Origin: Arthonia radiata
Lineage: Eukaryota; Ascomycota; Arthoniomycetes; Arthoniales; Arthoniaceae
NCBI GenBank assembly: GCA_002989075.1
Contig: PSQN01000010.1
Location: 372,001 to 436,000 of the forward strand
Length of the DNA: 64,000 bases
Direction: 5' to 3'
How positions within the stretch are numbered: the first letter of the stretch is position 1; every line of letters starts with the position of its first letter. A program made the translations under genes and the position numbers. The notes beneath the pieces were generated by a model. That model made no database searches, was not told the DNA's origin, and worked only from the letters and a program-made list of their open reading frames with translations. Shown piece by piece: positions 10,615-24,600 of the stretch.

Positions 10615-13600
10615 AATACTAGCTATAGTCTAGCTATATCTCTAGTTTTATTTATTCAAAAGCTTAATAATAATCTTAAAGTCTATATTAATTATAGAGG
10701 CTTAAATACTCTATTAATTAAGTCTAAATATTCTTTTTTATTAATCTATAAGATATTAAACTATCTATTTAAAGCTAAGTACTATATAAAGCTAAATATT
10801 ATTTCTATATTTAACTATATCTATATAAAAGAAGATAAAGAATAGAAAACTACTTTTTAAATAGACTATAGTCTTTTTAAGTCTCTTATTCTATTATTTA
10901 GCCTTTATAATAGCCTAGCAACGTTTTAGTATTATATTAATAATACTTTATAAGAGTATTTAAAATTTTTTATACTACTTATCTTAATAATATTCTTATT
11001 TACTTAAATAATAAGAAATCTTATTAAAAGTTATTAAGTAAGTTTTAAAAAAGCTTAATAAGGCTAGTTTATAATATAATTTTAAGAAGTATAAATTTAT
11101 AGTTTAAAAGATAAAGTATCTAAAACTTATTTTTAGTACTTATAGTATCTAAATAGACTCCAAGAAGATTAAAACTATTGTTAATTAGCCTTAATTCTAC
11201 TTTAGTAAAGAAACTTAAAGTTTTCTTAGTCTTATTAGCTTCTATTATTATTTTATTCTTAAATTTTTAAGAATTGCTACTTTTCTTACTAAGCTAATAT
11301 ATAAGAGTAAAATCTTTTTTTAGTCTTTTAAATATTAGAGTATTATCTTTGTATAAGAATAAGAGTATTCTTTACTCTATTATATTCTTTTTCTAGAAGA
11401 TATTACTAGCTAAATATAATAATAAAATTTATAATAAGAAAATACTAGTAATTATTAAATCTTTTAAAAAATAGCGCTTTAAGCTTAAAGACTCTCTATA
11501 TCTAATTTAAATAATTACTAGTTATAAGAATCTAGAATAGTTTATAACTACTAAGAATCTCTTTTGTTATTAAGCTTACTAGGCTAAGTTTCTATCTTAT
11601 TTTAAATTTTAGCTTATCTATTTAAATGAAAAAGATAAGAAATCTAATAGTCTTACTTATTAATCTAGTAATCTTTTTATTAAAGAAAAAAAATAGCTCT
11701 AGATCTAAGAATAGCTTACTAATAATAAGTACTTATTAAGCTATAGTATATATATAATTTAAAAGCTATTAATAAACCTTTAAATTATACTAGTCCTAGC
11801 CCTACTCTAGCTCTAGTTAATACTCTGTATTAATCCTTAAGAAATAATTACTCTAGCCTATAGTTATAGTTCTAGTCTATACAATTTTAGTTTAGCTATT
11901 AAGTAGCTCTAAATTTTAGTCTAAGTTAGTATTTAAGTTTAATTTCATGCTTATCTTCTAATATTCTAAAAATCTATATTTAGTTACTAACTCTAGTACT
12001 ATATCTTTCTACTAATATTTTAAGTTTTATTTTAAGTCTAGTACTTTTTAGTACTTCTTTAGTTCTTATTTTTTAGTTAACTATCTCTAATCTTAATAAA
12101 TAAAATTTTAAGGTTATATAGCTTTAAACTAACTTTTATTAAGATAATTTTTAGTATAAATGAATTCTCTATAATCTTAAGATCTCTAGTACTATTTATT
12201 ATAAAGATATTAACTTATCTATCTATTCTATTTAAGACAATATTGTTTACTACTAAGATTATTAAGTACTTCTAAATAATAATAAGCTCTATCTATACTT
12301 ATTAGAAAGTACTTATATTTATTCTATCTCTAGCTATTGTAGTACCGCTTAACTTTTAAGTCTTCTTTATTATTCTTTCTAGTAGTCTAGTATTTATCTA
12401 GTAGTTAAGTATTTTATATATAATTACTAATTTACTATACTTATATTTATATTAAGCTATTACTTTAATATTAGTATAGTTAGTTATATTCTTTCTTAGT
12501 TTTATATTAATTATAGAAAGATATCTCTATAGGTTTTATTATTTAACTTTCTAGCTTCTATCTCTTATCTAGTTCTTCTAAAGTTTATAACTATTTAGTA
12601 GTTATTAACTAGCTTATTAAGATAAAATACTTTATTTCTTATAAGAATATATTAATAGAAGCTATTATAGATCTATTTTTTACCTATATTTTTAAACTTT
12701 ATAGTCTTTCTAGTTCTATTGTCTCTAACTAAGGTACTTAGTTTATCTTTACTTTCTAGTATTAACTATCTAAACTAACGTTTAGGTTTAGTTAATAAGT
12801 TTTCTATAGTATACTACTCTTAGACTAATAGTTAGACTAAGAATATAAATAGTAGTCTTAAATACTTTCTCTATATCTATATTAATTATCTTTAAAATAA
12901 CTAAGCTTTTTAGCTTTTAATAGCTAAGTTTACTGCTAATAACTACTAAAGTGCTACTACTAGTTATACTCTATTCTTTATAAACTTAGACTAATATCTC
13001 TATACATTATTTAAATCTTCTTAGCCTTCTTAAGGTAATCTATCCTCTAGTTAACTTTATAATTAAGTCTCTACTAATAAATTTACTATTAAGATAGACT
13101 AAATTAATAGTAAATATTATGAACTTATAGAATTAATTTAAAACAAGTAAGAAAAATATACTAATTGTTTCTATAATTTTTGTCTCTAGTACTAAGTAAG
13201 TAACTATATTTTTTTAGTACTAAAGACCTTAGTACTATATATCCTAGTAAGAAGCTATTATATTTCTAGAAAGATCTCTTTATTTTAAAGAAGGTTGTTA
13301 GTCTCTATACTTACTATCTATCTCTTCTACTAACAATATAGTATTATCTAGTCTTTTATCTATCTAAGCTTTATCTAGCTCTTACTAATCTACTCTCTAG
13401 TTAATATATTAAACAATACCTATTAATTATTACTAAGAATAGTAAATAAGAGTAGTATATTAAAGATATCCTTAACTCTTATCTTTATTATAGTATACTC
13501 TAGTACCTTATTTACTAGGATACTAATAAATAAACTTAAGAACTATAGATACTTATTAATAAGCTTAAAACTATAGTCTAGTTCTATATTAAGTATTCTT

Positions 13601-14100
13601 AATACTCTAGACCTATTAAATTAATTTTCTAGCTAGCTTATGAATACTTACCTTCTTTTAAAAAGATCTACTATTATAAACTAGTTTTAGACCTTTCTAG
13701 CTCTTAGTGTTTTAACTTAATTTTTAACTTATATTTTAATAGTTAAATAGTATATTTAAACTATACTATTACTTCTAACCTTTTTATTTCTAGCTTAGTA
13801 TATTAATTAGGTAATCTAGATCTTGTTAATATATATAGAGACATTATCTACTATCTTATTCTTATTCTATATCTAATTCTTTTTATATCTACTATTTAAA
13901 TAGAGCTCTTAGTATTATATCTCTACTACTATCTATTTACCTTCTTATATAAATTATACTACTCTTAATAAAGCCTTTTATTAAAGTAGCCTAGTATATC
14001 TATATATATATAGAGGCTATTCCAGATCTAGTATTTCTAAGAATTAGCCTTAAAAAGCTACTATCAAAATATATAAATTATTCTTTACTAACTTTAAGGA
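10615..14100 (+). mobile_element. Gypsy LTR retrotransposon A, truncated fossil
   Basis: A Gypsy-type pol region lies on the + strand. Reverse transcriptase starts near 10,620 (LVLFIQKLNNNLKVYINYRG near 10,645-10,705). RNase H follows near 11,350-11,600 and the integrase core lies near 12,560-13,100, where SIVSNxGTxF at about 12,715-12,745 matches the family SDRGTQF motif. gag and protease are missing upstream, because the element begins inside pol next to the unassigned - strand fossil. No LTRs were found. It is broken, with many RIP-type changes. Confidence 0.7.
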
Positions 14101-15538
14101 CTATTATTAATTAGTGTGTTTAATCTACTTATTATCTTAGCTTAATTACTCGCTATATTTTTATATAAGTCTTAATAATAATATAGAAGTAAGTATAAGT
14201 ATTTATATAAGAAGTATAGAATTAATTAGAACTTATTATATCAATATATTAAAGAAGTATTATAGTAGATATAAAAGTAGATATAATATATAGTATATAT
14301 AATATATATACTACGCCTATAGAGGTAAATAGCTAGAGTAGTAAAGCTCTATAGTATAAAGAAAGTACTTATAATTAAAATAGTAGTACCTAGAAACTAT
14401 ATAGTATATTAGACTATATCTAGAGTACTCTTATAATACTATAGAGTGCTAACTAGCTACAACTTACTAGAGCTATAAAGAACCTTAGAGATATATTTAA
14501 ATCTAAAAGTATATAATAAATAGAAGAGAAGCCTTAAATATAGTAGAGTATAGACTTAAGAGTATAGAAAAGGCGCTAATAGTACTCTTAGTATAGTATT
14601 CTTAGGCTACTATTATAGTATAGATCTTAAGTACTAAGCCTATAAGAGTAGCTTAATAAAACTAACTTATTATATAGATATAGATTAAAAAGATAAAATA
14701 GATAGAGAGTTAAGAACTTTTTAAGAAAGTTTAGAAGATAATTCTAGCTACTATAGTAGTTTAGACTCTTTAAAGTAGTATTATAGAGTTTATACTTTCT
14801 AGTATATAAGCTATATAATAAGTATAAAGAGTAGTTTCAATACAAAACTTTAAGAATCTTGATTAGAACTTTTTAGTAGAGGTTCTAGAAGTACTACTAA
14901 GTATAGAGATTAGCTATAGTAGTAAGACTATAAATATAGCTCTATAAAGGACTATTAAGTAAAACTCTATAAAAGTAGTAGGTCTCCTCTAAATAATAAG
15001 AGTAGCCTAGCTTTACTTAATACTAAAGTTAACTAGCTTCTAAAGAGGTAAGAAAGATATATATTAAAGTATAAAAATATATAGCCTACTAATAGTTAGT
15101 TTTCTAACTTAGACTATATAGTACTAGATTATTTAAAAGAGCGTTGTTTTAAATATAAGACTCTATAATGTTAGAGTATTTAATTATATAGTTTAGATTA
15201 AAAACTACTTTAAGTATTAATAGTAGAGATACTAATAGTTAGTATATTACTATACTATATACTATAGATAGTATATAGAAGTATATAATATTTAGAAGTA
15301 TAGTATAGAATATACCTCTTACATAAACTATAGTAAGAACTACTAGGCTTAGTAACGCTAGTTATATATAGCCTTCTAGTTCTACTATAAGAAGATCTAG
15401 ATATACTAAGTATATTTAATAGTATAGTTATAGTATATTTAGTATATACTAGTTATATAGATAGACTCTAAAAGGTTTATCTTTTAAGTAAAGAAAAGAA
15501 AGGTAGTATACTAACTTAAGCTAGCTTACTAAGTAGAC
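14100..15538 (+). mobile_element. LINE F segment 1: 5' region with ORF1-like zinc-knuckle part
   Basis: A + strand reading at about 14,500-15,480 is rich in charged residues and ends in a Cys/His-type segment. RCFKYKTL near 15,148 resembles the CFKCQxxGH start of a zinc knuckle, and further knuckle-like spacing follows to about 15,410. This fits ORF1 of Tad-type LINEs. The segment is cut at 15,538 by chromovirus B. The endonuclease of the same kind of LINE resumes right after B at 28,649. Joining the segments into one split element is inference from order and orientation. Confidence 0.55.
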
Positions 15539-15724
15539 TTAATATATATATTAACTAGAAGAGTGTATAGTTAGATTTAATAGGTAATAGTATTAAAAAA
15601 CTATAGTAAGAAGTAAAAGAGTAAAGCTCTAGCTAATTAGTAAATAAAGAAAGCTAGCTAGATAGAGTAGACTAAAATAGAAAACGGTCTAGAGTTAGCT
15701 AGACTAACTTTAGTAAAACCTAGA
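15539..15724 (-). repeat. 186-bp terminal direct repeat of element B, left copy
   Basis: It matches 28,463-28,648 over its full length with a modest number of transition differences. The pyrimidine-rich tract just inside (CTACCTCTCTTTT) is what a polypurine tract on the - strand would look like. Its LTR identity is likely but unproven. Confidence 0.55.
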
Positions 15725-15959
15725 ATTCTATTACTACCTCTCTTTTAGACTAGTAGATATTCTTATTTACTAATTAGTTAACTTATTTCTTATTCTTAGT
15801 AACTAATAATATAGTTAAGTTACTTAAAGCTCTAGTCGGCTTAGTCTATATAAAGCTAATAGTTATTGTTACTATTATATATTTTCTTAAGAAAGGTTTA
15901 ATATATATAGCTAGTAGTAGAGTTATAGCCTAGAGAAGGAGGATAGCTACTAAACTAAA

Positions 15960-16560
15960 TTGCTAATAGACGGGCAGTAAGAATAAAATAGAGCTAGTAC
16001 TAATTAAGAAGCTAGACAGGCTAATAGGAACTAGTCGCTGTAAGGCGGGCGTTAGCGGTCTAGTTCTAGATAATAGTGTTAGTACTAATAAGAGCCCTAA
16101 TCTAAGTATTTTAAAGGACTCTAATTTAGTTCTAAATTATACAGTAGAACAGGTATTAAAAGACTATAATATATATAGCAACCTCTAGATAGAGGGCGTT
16201 AATAAACTCTTAAACTATAATATATAGCTCTATATTAAATATATAGAAGTACTAGTTATTTTACTACTAATAGTAGAGCTAGAAGATCATATAGTCATAA
16301 AAGTAGATATTAATAGATATATTAAGCTTAATTATAAGCTTAAGAAGCGTATTAATAGTAGTTAGATTAGGGCAATAGAGCTACTAGAAAGATATTCTAG
16401 TAGGGTTGTTATAAAGTTATTAACTAAAATTAGATTATTAATAATTTATAAAGGATAGAAAAGAAATTTAAATAGAAGAAATAAAAGAAAAAACTAGGAA
16501 GGTAGAGATAAAAGATAAGTTATTATCTCTTATCTTTACTCTTATCTTTATTCTCTAGAT
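15960..16560 (+). pseudogene. Antisense coding-like frame between chromodomain and 3' LTR of element B
   Basis: Relative to chromovirus B, the opposite strand carries a coding-like frame of about 170-200 codons with few breaks. It is rich in K, R, E and D, for example segments like VEQVLKDYNIYSNL and ELEDHIVIKVDINRYI. It occupies the same position as the antisense frame in element E, but I see no sequence similarity to it. It has no motif I recognise. It may be an accessory frame of the retrotransposon or chance openness of the complementary strand. Confidence 0.35.
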
Positions 16561-19500
16561 ATTTAAGATTTAGCTACTAGAGCTTAAATATATATAAATA
16601 ATACTTATAGTAGTTCTATAGTACCGCTTAGCTATACTTAAAGTTATTAATAGGGTACTACTTAAAGTTATTATTATAGCCCTTCTATTTTACTTATATT
16701 TATAGTCTTCTACTTATTTTCTTAATTAATTAAATTTCTTTAATAATATACTCTTCTCTACTATTAATATTCTCTAGCGGAGGGTCTTTAGCCGCTTAGC
16801 CTAAGAGAAGGTTGTTCTTATTAAGCTATGAAATATTAGAGTAAAAGATAGAGTAGATATTATAATATAACTATAGAAGCTTAAGTCTATAAAAGATATT
16901 TACCTTCTTTTTAATCTTAAAGAAGCATATAAACTTAGATTCTAACTTCTTAGTTAGATAAGTAAGCTTTAGATTATAAGTCAAGAGATAGACCTACTAG
17001 CTTAGCTACTAGTTAACGTCTATTTAGTACCTATTAGCCTACTACTTTATTAATTTTTAGCTTTCTTTAATTCTAGTATATATAAAGCTTTAAGTTTTAC
17101 TATACTAATTTATAATAGCCTAGATACTCTAAAGAACGATCTAACTATAGGTAGTTTTAGTAGTTAATAGAGAGCTTAGCTAGTTAAAACTATATCTTAA
17201 AATAATTCTCTAGCTAATAAGAAGGGGCTTAATCCTAGTAGTTACGTTCTTTATTAAGTTTATAGTATATTAAGTAATGAAAGGTACTTAAATAAGTTAT
17301 TCTACTTTTATAAGTAGTAGTACTAGAGATATACCTCTATTTCTTAATTAATAACCTTAGTTTACCTATTAGTCTATAGATAGTAGATAATAGAGAGGTA
17401 TAGCTTAATATTTATTAGGTTAGTAAGTATCTTTTAGAAGTCATTAGTTTAAAAGATTCTATAGTTAATAATAATTATCTCTAGAGTTTCTATATAGTAG
17501 TAGACGTTATAGAAGAATAGTTTAGTAGTATTTTCAGTAGAGAGGCCTTCTTTACTATAATAATAGAGGATATAGAAGCGTTCTTTACTCAGCTAGTTAA
17601 TAATATTAAGAATAGTATTATTCTACTAGATATTGTCTAGAAGAGCTACTATAAAATCTATTAAAATATTCTACTATAGAATTTAAGGTATACTAGTAGG
17701 CTATTAAAGCTCTAAGTATTACTAGCGGTTATATTTATTATATATATAGTAGTAATAATTCTATAGATACTAGTAAAGAAGGTAGTTCTATCTAAGAATA
17801 TAGTATTTAGTATACTTAATAGTAAAGACTATCTTGTTAAACCTAATATATTCTATTTCTAGTAAGGTATAGACTTCTTTAATTACTTATATCTAATAGA
17901 AGCTTAGAACTACTAGAAGGTCTTTATAAAATAGAAGATCTTCTTTATTTTAATAGTATTTAATATAGTAGCTATAAATTAACTTCTTATTAATACTAGC
18001 TATAAGGGTCTCTTAAATATCTTTAAGTATAGAGCTACTATAGTTAGCTTACTTAATAGATACTAGAAGGCTTAGTTCTTCTTACTCAATAGAGCCTATA
18101 AATACTAGAAATACTAAGGACTTATAGTTATTTATATAATTATTAAGGATATATAGGTTTAGATTCTCTAGCTTAAGGATTATCTTATAAAGATTAGAAT
18201 TAGTCTTACTACGTGAAACTAGTTTAGTCTAGTAAGTTAGTACGTTAGTCTTACTATTAGTAGCTTCTAAGCGGTATATAATCTTAAAATTAAAGTTTAA
18301 TAGTAATTTGAGGTAGATAGCTTAATAGTAACTAAGTTTCTACTTAATTGTAAAGTATTTAAGTAATTTATAGTTAGTAAGGATCTAAATTAGTATATTT
18401 AGGTTAAAAGATTAAACCTTAGAGAACTACTTCTTAAAGTACTTAATAATAACTATTAACTCTTTATTATAGATAGTATGATTATACTTAGTTAGACTAA
18501 GGCTTTTTAAGAAGAAGGCTATTAAATGGAGAATTCTATTATTGTTTAGCTAGCTAAATACTCTAGTAATAACTATATTACTAGAGTTATATTCTAGAAA
18601 GATCTACTAGACGGAGTTAAAATAGTAGAGTACTAGCTTAGTTATAATTATATCTTTAACTACTTAAAAGGCCTAGTTATAGGCTTTATTCTATAGTATA
18701 GTATCTTTTTATAATAGAGCGTTAATTAGCTAGACTAGCTAAAAGAAATTTCTAATAAACTAGCAATAGTAGTTAATAAAGTTAAAAAAACGCTAGATAT
18801 TAGTAACATTAGTTAACTTTTTTTACTCTAGAATTGCTTTAACCTAAAAGGGGTTTATTCTAATATAGTTAGAAATAATAATAAGTCTAAGAAACCTAAG
18901 CTTCTACTTATAGAACTTATACTTTTTAATATTTATAGTTAATTCTATCTCTTTAAGCTAGATATAGACTTTCTTAAGATACTTCTTATATTCTTTCTTT
19001 AAGTTATTATAGATAATAAGATTATTAAGGTAAATAGAGATAAAATAGTTAAGTATTTCTCTAAATCTATTGTTTATATACTTTTAGAAAGAGCTAGGGG
19101 CGTTATAGAGCTCTATAGATATTATATAAAACTTATAGTTTCTATACTATATACTAAAGATAGTTAGATCCTTACTACTAGGGTCTATTTAGAGCTAATA
19201 AAAGGCCTAAAAGAGATTAATCTTTAAATACTACTTAGCTTTTATAACTTAAGTAATTGTTTCATTCCTTAGTAAAAGAGAGTATTAGTTTTTATATATA
19301 ATAGCGTTAAGACCCTAATAATTAATAGAAAGATAGAAGCTACTATTAGCTTTTTAGATAAATAGTAGAGAAAAGATATAGTCTATCTTACTAGAGCTAA
19401 TCTAACTAAGTCCTATATACTTAATAATCTATTTCTTAATTAGTTAGTTAACTTCTTTACTTAAGTATTAGAGACCTTATATTAGTAGAAGCTTTATGTC

Positions 19501-21428
19501 TAGAAGAAGTTTAATCTTATAGTTATATTTACTATATAGTAAAAGCTAGAGCGCCTAGTCCTTTTAGAACTATTCTATAAACTTCTTAAGATACTCTAGT
19601 AAATACTTAAGAGAGTTAATATCTTTCTTAAGCTATTTCTTCTAGTAATAGTTAATTTTCTTTATAGTAACAACCTCTATAGCAGTATTATTCTCTTACT
19701 TAGTAGTGCGCTTAAAGTCTTAACAGTTAATTAGTATAATTAATAGAATTCTAGGATCTTTAATAGAGCGGTTATTTATAAAATTTAACATACTAGTTTT
19801 AGTATTCTTATAGCGCTTATAAATCCTTTATCGCTTCTAGCAACTAGAGCTCTTACTATCTATATTACTCTATATAGAGTTATTAGAGAAGTACTTAGTA
19901 TTAAAAGAGATTAAAAAGGTATTAGAGTCTATAACGCTTTTATTAGATAAAGGGTCTTTTTATTTAATTTATTAAGTATCTCTTTTTTAGGGGAGATTGG
20001 TTAGTTTATTACTAGTAAATTTAATCTTAAAGGTTCTTATATAGTTCTTTATAGAATTTAAAGCGGCTAGAGTACTAAAGATGCTAGTAAATTAGCTCTT
20101 AATTAGTAAAGATACGCTAAATTAAATAGATAATTATAGATTCTTAGTTGAAAGATGCTTATATTCTAAAAAATATTTAAAAGTCTTTTATAGAGTTATA
20201 ACTAGAAGCGCTCTATAAGCAAATTAAGGTAAATATTAGCGATATAGAAGACTTAAGATAGAATAAAATAGCTAGTAATATAGAAGAGTAGATATATAAT
20301 CTCTTTAATAGCCTTTTAGTTCTTTATTATTATAGTATTAAAGTAGATTAGGTTTAATATAGATATAATAGCTACTTTAAAGATTTAACTAACTTATTAA
20401 GCTATCCTCTTAGAGATTAGACTAATAAAGAAAGAGCTAGTATTTATTAATACTAAGACTTAATAAAGCTATTACTTAGCTATTCTACTAATAAATATAA
20501 ATATTGTTATAGCTTTGTAAGAGACGTTAGTTAGCTTAAAGGTATAGACGTTTTTAGTAATAAGTCTAATAGTAGAAAGATAGTTCTATAGTTTAAAATC
20601 TAATAGAGTACTCTTATTAATAGACCCGCTTACTAAGATTTTAGAGTAGACTTCTCTTTTAATTAGTTCTTACTAGTATTTTAAATATAAATGTACTTCT
20701 TTAGTAAGTAGAATAATAGGCTATTAGAGTTAGTATAGTACTTAGATAGATTATAAGAGACAACTTAGTAGTAGGAATACTACTTAATAGCATTAGTTTG
20801 TTACTTAATTAGATAATCCTCTTTAGCTATCTAAAAGGTAGTACTAGAGGTTAAGCTATAGGTATTTATAGTAGTTTTAATAGTCTTTATCTACTAAAAA
20901 ACCTAGTTAATATTATATATCTATCTAATTAACTTAAATAGAAAGTAGTTTAACTTATTAAGGTTTACTATATACTCTTAAAGATAGAAATTGAGCTTAC
21001 TTTTAAAGTAATTAAGTTATTCTTTCTTTATTATCTTTCTAATCTATACCTTTTTTTAAAGATACTAATAAAGTTAGTAAGTTTTATTAACCTCTACTTA
21101 AGTATATAGAAATTATTTTAGACTTTACAGGCCTAATAGAAGCTAGAGTAAGAGATATTAAGAACTTAAAGTAACTTCTCTACTATAAAAGACTAATATA
21201 GTATAGTATAGTAGTATATCTTATTAATTAGATAAGAGAAGATATAGTTAATATAGTTCTTCTCTATTTAAAGGTAATCTTAGTTAGAGCAAAGCTTATA
21301 GGTTATTTAGTTCTTCTATATAAGGTACTTAATAGAGTTAACTAAGCTTTATCTACTAATAAATAGCGTTAAATTAAGAAGTATAGGCTTACCGTTAGAA
21401 GCTCCTATTAGAGTATCAAAGCGTAACT

Positions 21429-21699
21429 TGTTATAGATAATATTAAGATAAACTTATTAACTATATAGAGAAGCAATAGAATTCTAAAGCTATAGAATAA
21501 CTATTTTTAAAAAAACTGCTATTTAAGTTAGTTAAAACTACTTATTAAGCCTTTATCTTTATCTAGATAATTAAAAGATAGTGTTAATAAAAGATTAACT
21601 AAAAGATATTTTATAGTAAAGAATAGTCTTTTTAATATAAGGAATATATTAATAGCTTTTAAATATAGTAAATAGTTAATTAAAGCTAATTTTATAATA
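21429..21699 (-). repeat. 3' LTR of Gypsy C1
   Basis: This 271-bp repeat is matched by 27,034-27,307 and by both LTRs of C2 in inverse orientation. Confidence 0.85.
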
Positions 21700-24600
21700 C
21701 TACTTCTTTCTTTATTTAGCTAATTATTCTTAACTAGTAAGATAATAAAGAGTTTTAACTATATTAATTAAAGTTTATATAAATAGTGTTTATAGAAACT
21801 TTTTAATAAGTCTTAAGTATATTTAAAGTCTATAATTAGATACTATTAGTAGTCTTTATTATATTTATACTATTTTACTTAAGCTTAAATTTACTTTTAA
21901 TACTCTTATACGTCAATAATACTTTTAACTATCTATTTATTATTATTATTTATTATAATTAGCTCTAATTTTAAGTATTTTTAGTCTTTCAAAGGTTACT
22001 TAGAGTTCTTTAATAGTATTAATAAATTAAAGGTTCTATAAATTTTTATAAATCTTAGTAAGTTAAAAGTATAGATATTTTCTTATTAATATATAATTAT
22101 ATATAGTTTAATATACTTATAATTAAGCTTCTTTAATAGTTAGTTAGTTTTTATATTCTAAGTTAATAACTAGACTTTATTACTAATTTTAAATATAGCA
22201 TTAAAATACTATTTATTAGTCTATTTTATTATTTTTAGTTATAAATTTTCTATACTTACTTTATCTTAAGTCTAGAATTCTTTAAATTTACTTATTATTA
22301 GGTTTATTTTATCTTTCTGTACCCTATTATATACTAATTAGTCTTAATTAATAGCTTTAATAATAGCTTTAAAGCTTATTTTAAGTTTATATTTATATAT
22401 TGTTTTATATAATAATATTTTATTTATTTTAAAGACTATAGTATTAGCTACTAGTTTTATTACTAAATATATAGAAGTATACTTTTATACTTTAATATAA
22501 AACTTTAAATTATCTATTAGTTTAAAGGTTATATACTATTAATAGCTTAGTATTTACTTTTAGCTACTTTATTAAGTACTTTTAAACTATACTTAAAAAA
22601 TAAAAGTTTTAATTAAATATTAATAATCTTAAAAGCTTTTACTTATACTATATATTTTAGTATATTAAATTTACTATTAACTCTATATTTATATTGCTTA
22701 AATTAAACTTATAAAAAAGAAAGATTTTTAATTTAATAAGTTTATTAATTAAAACTAAAAGAGTATTATCTTTATTTAGTCTTAACCTTAAAAGGTTAGT
22801 AATAAAGTTTATAATATAGTTAAGATTAAACTTCTTAAGCGTTAGTAATAGTTAAAGTAGTTCTATAGATTTCTTATTCTAAAATTTTACTTTTTAATAA
22901 ATATAGTAATTATTAATAAACTACTTAATCTTTTAAAATAGTTATAAAAACTAGTAGTATTAAGCTAACTATTAAATTGTATTATTAGTTTTTAAATACT
23001 CTGTCTTTATAAAAAAATTAACTTTATTAATTATTTTAGTAATATATAAGCTAGAAACTATAAGATCTTTTTATACTAGTAATAGACTATTTAGATTAAA
23101 GTAAAAAAAAAGATAGTATTTCTTTATATTCTTTTTAATTAAATTATTCTTTTAGTAGTTTGTTAGAGTATAGTAAATTTGATTAAAAAAATTATTCTTT
23201 AAATTTATATTTTTAATAGTTTTTTTTAAAAAGTTTAAGTAGCTTTATTTTATACTTTATTTTAATTAAATAGACTTAATAGTTCTATTAAACTTTAAAA
23301 AAGAGTTTATTAGTTAGTAATAAGATTTAAAATATATTAAAGTCTTCTTTTACTTTTAAATTTAAAGTTTTTTATATTAAAGTATCTACTTTTTTATTTA
23401 TAGCTTTTTATTAGTATATAATTTTAAAATTAAATATTAATAAGAATTCTACTTACTAAGCTTACTATTAAATTAATTACTTTATAAATATAAAGTATTT
23501 TAATACTTAATAGTTTATAAAGATTTATATTAGCTTATTAATTAGTACTAATTATAATTTTAGTTAAAATATTTTAAAAGATTTAATAATTACTAGTAGC
23601 TTCTTATTATAAATAGTATAGTTTACTTTTATAAAGTTAAAGCTAAATAACTAATATACTGTAAATCTTAATAGACTCTTTTTATTAAGCTATGATAATA
23701 TACTAGCTATAATAAAATTAAAAGAGTTATTTTTAATAAATAATTATTTATTTAGCTAAAAGTATATTATAATTAGCTTTTTATTAATTTTCTCTTTTAG
23801 TTATTTAAATAGTTTATTATAATAAGTATTTTATAGCCTACTATCTTTCTTTATTAGATTATTTAGTACTTAAAATATTTTATTAAAGTTATAAATAAAC
23901 CTTTTATAATAGTTATAGAATTCTAAAAACCTTTATATAGTAGTAATATCTTTTTACTACAAGTAATTCTAGTTTTTAATAGTTTAAATCTTTTTAGAAT
24001 TTATTTTAGTTTTAGTTAATATAATAATAAGTTCTAAATACTTAACTTTTTACTTATAAAACTTATACTACTTAATATTTATATATAAGCTAATAAACTA
24101 TAATTACGCTAAAACTTATCAATTATATTTTTTATATTTCTTCTGAGTTTTACTAAAATTAGTATATTTAAAAAAAAATCATTTATAAAATATTAAAAAG
24201 CTAAGAATGTATTATATAATTTAAAAGAAACTATATTATACTTATAGTTTTTAAAATAAATTATAAATATTATAAAATTTAAATCTTTTTCTAATACTAT
24301 TTAAAGCTAGTAAAAAGCTTATTAAATATTATACTTTAAAAACTATTAAGCTTTAGTAATCTTTATTAGTATATTTTTAATTAATAATAATAGATATAAG
24401 TCTTTTTAAGTTACTATATTTTAAATTTTTTTAGTTAATATACAAATAAAATCTATCTTATAATTTTTAAATAAATAAAATTAAAAAACTATAGTAAAAG
24501 TTATTAAAAGAGATATAATTTTTAATTAAGCTTACTTTTTTAGTTAATATTCTTTTTAAAGACTTATAATATAGTAATTTTATATTAAACTTTAATTTAA

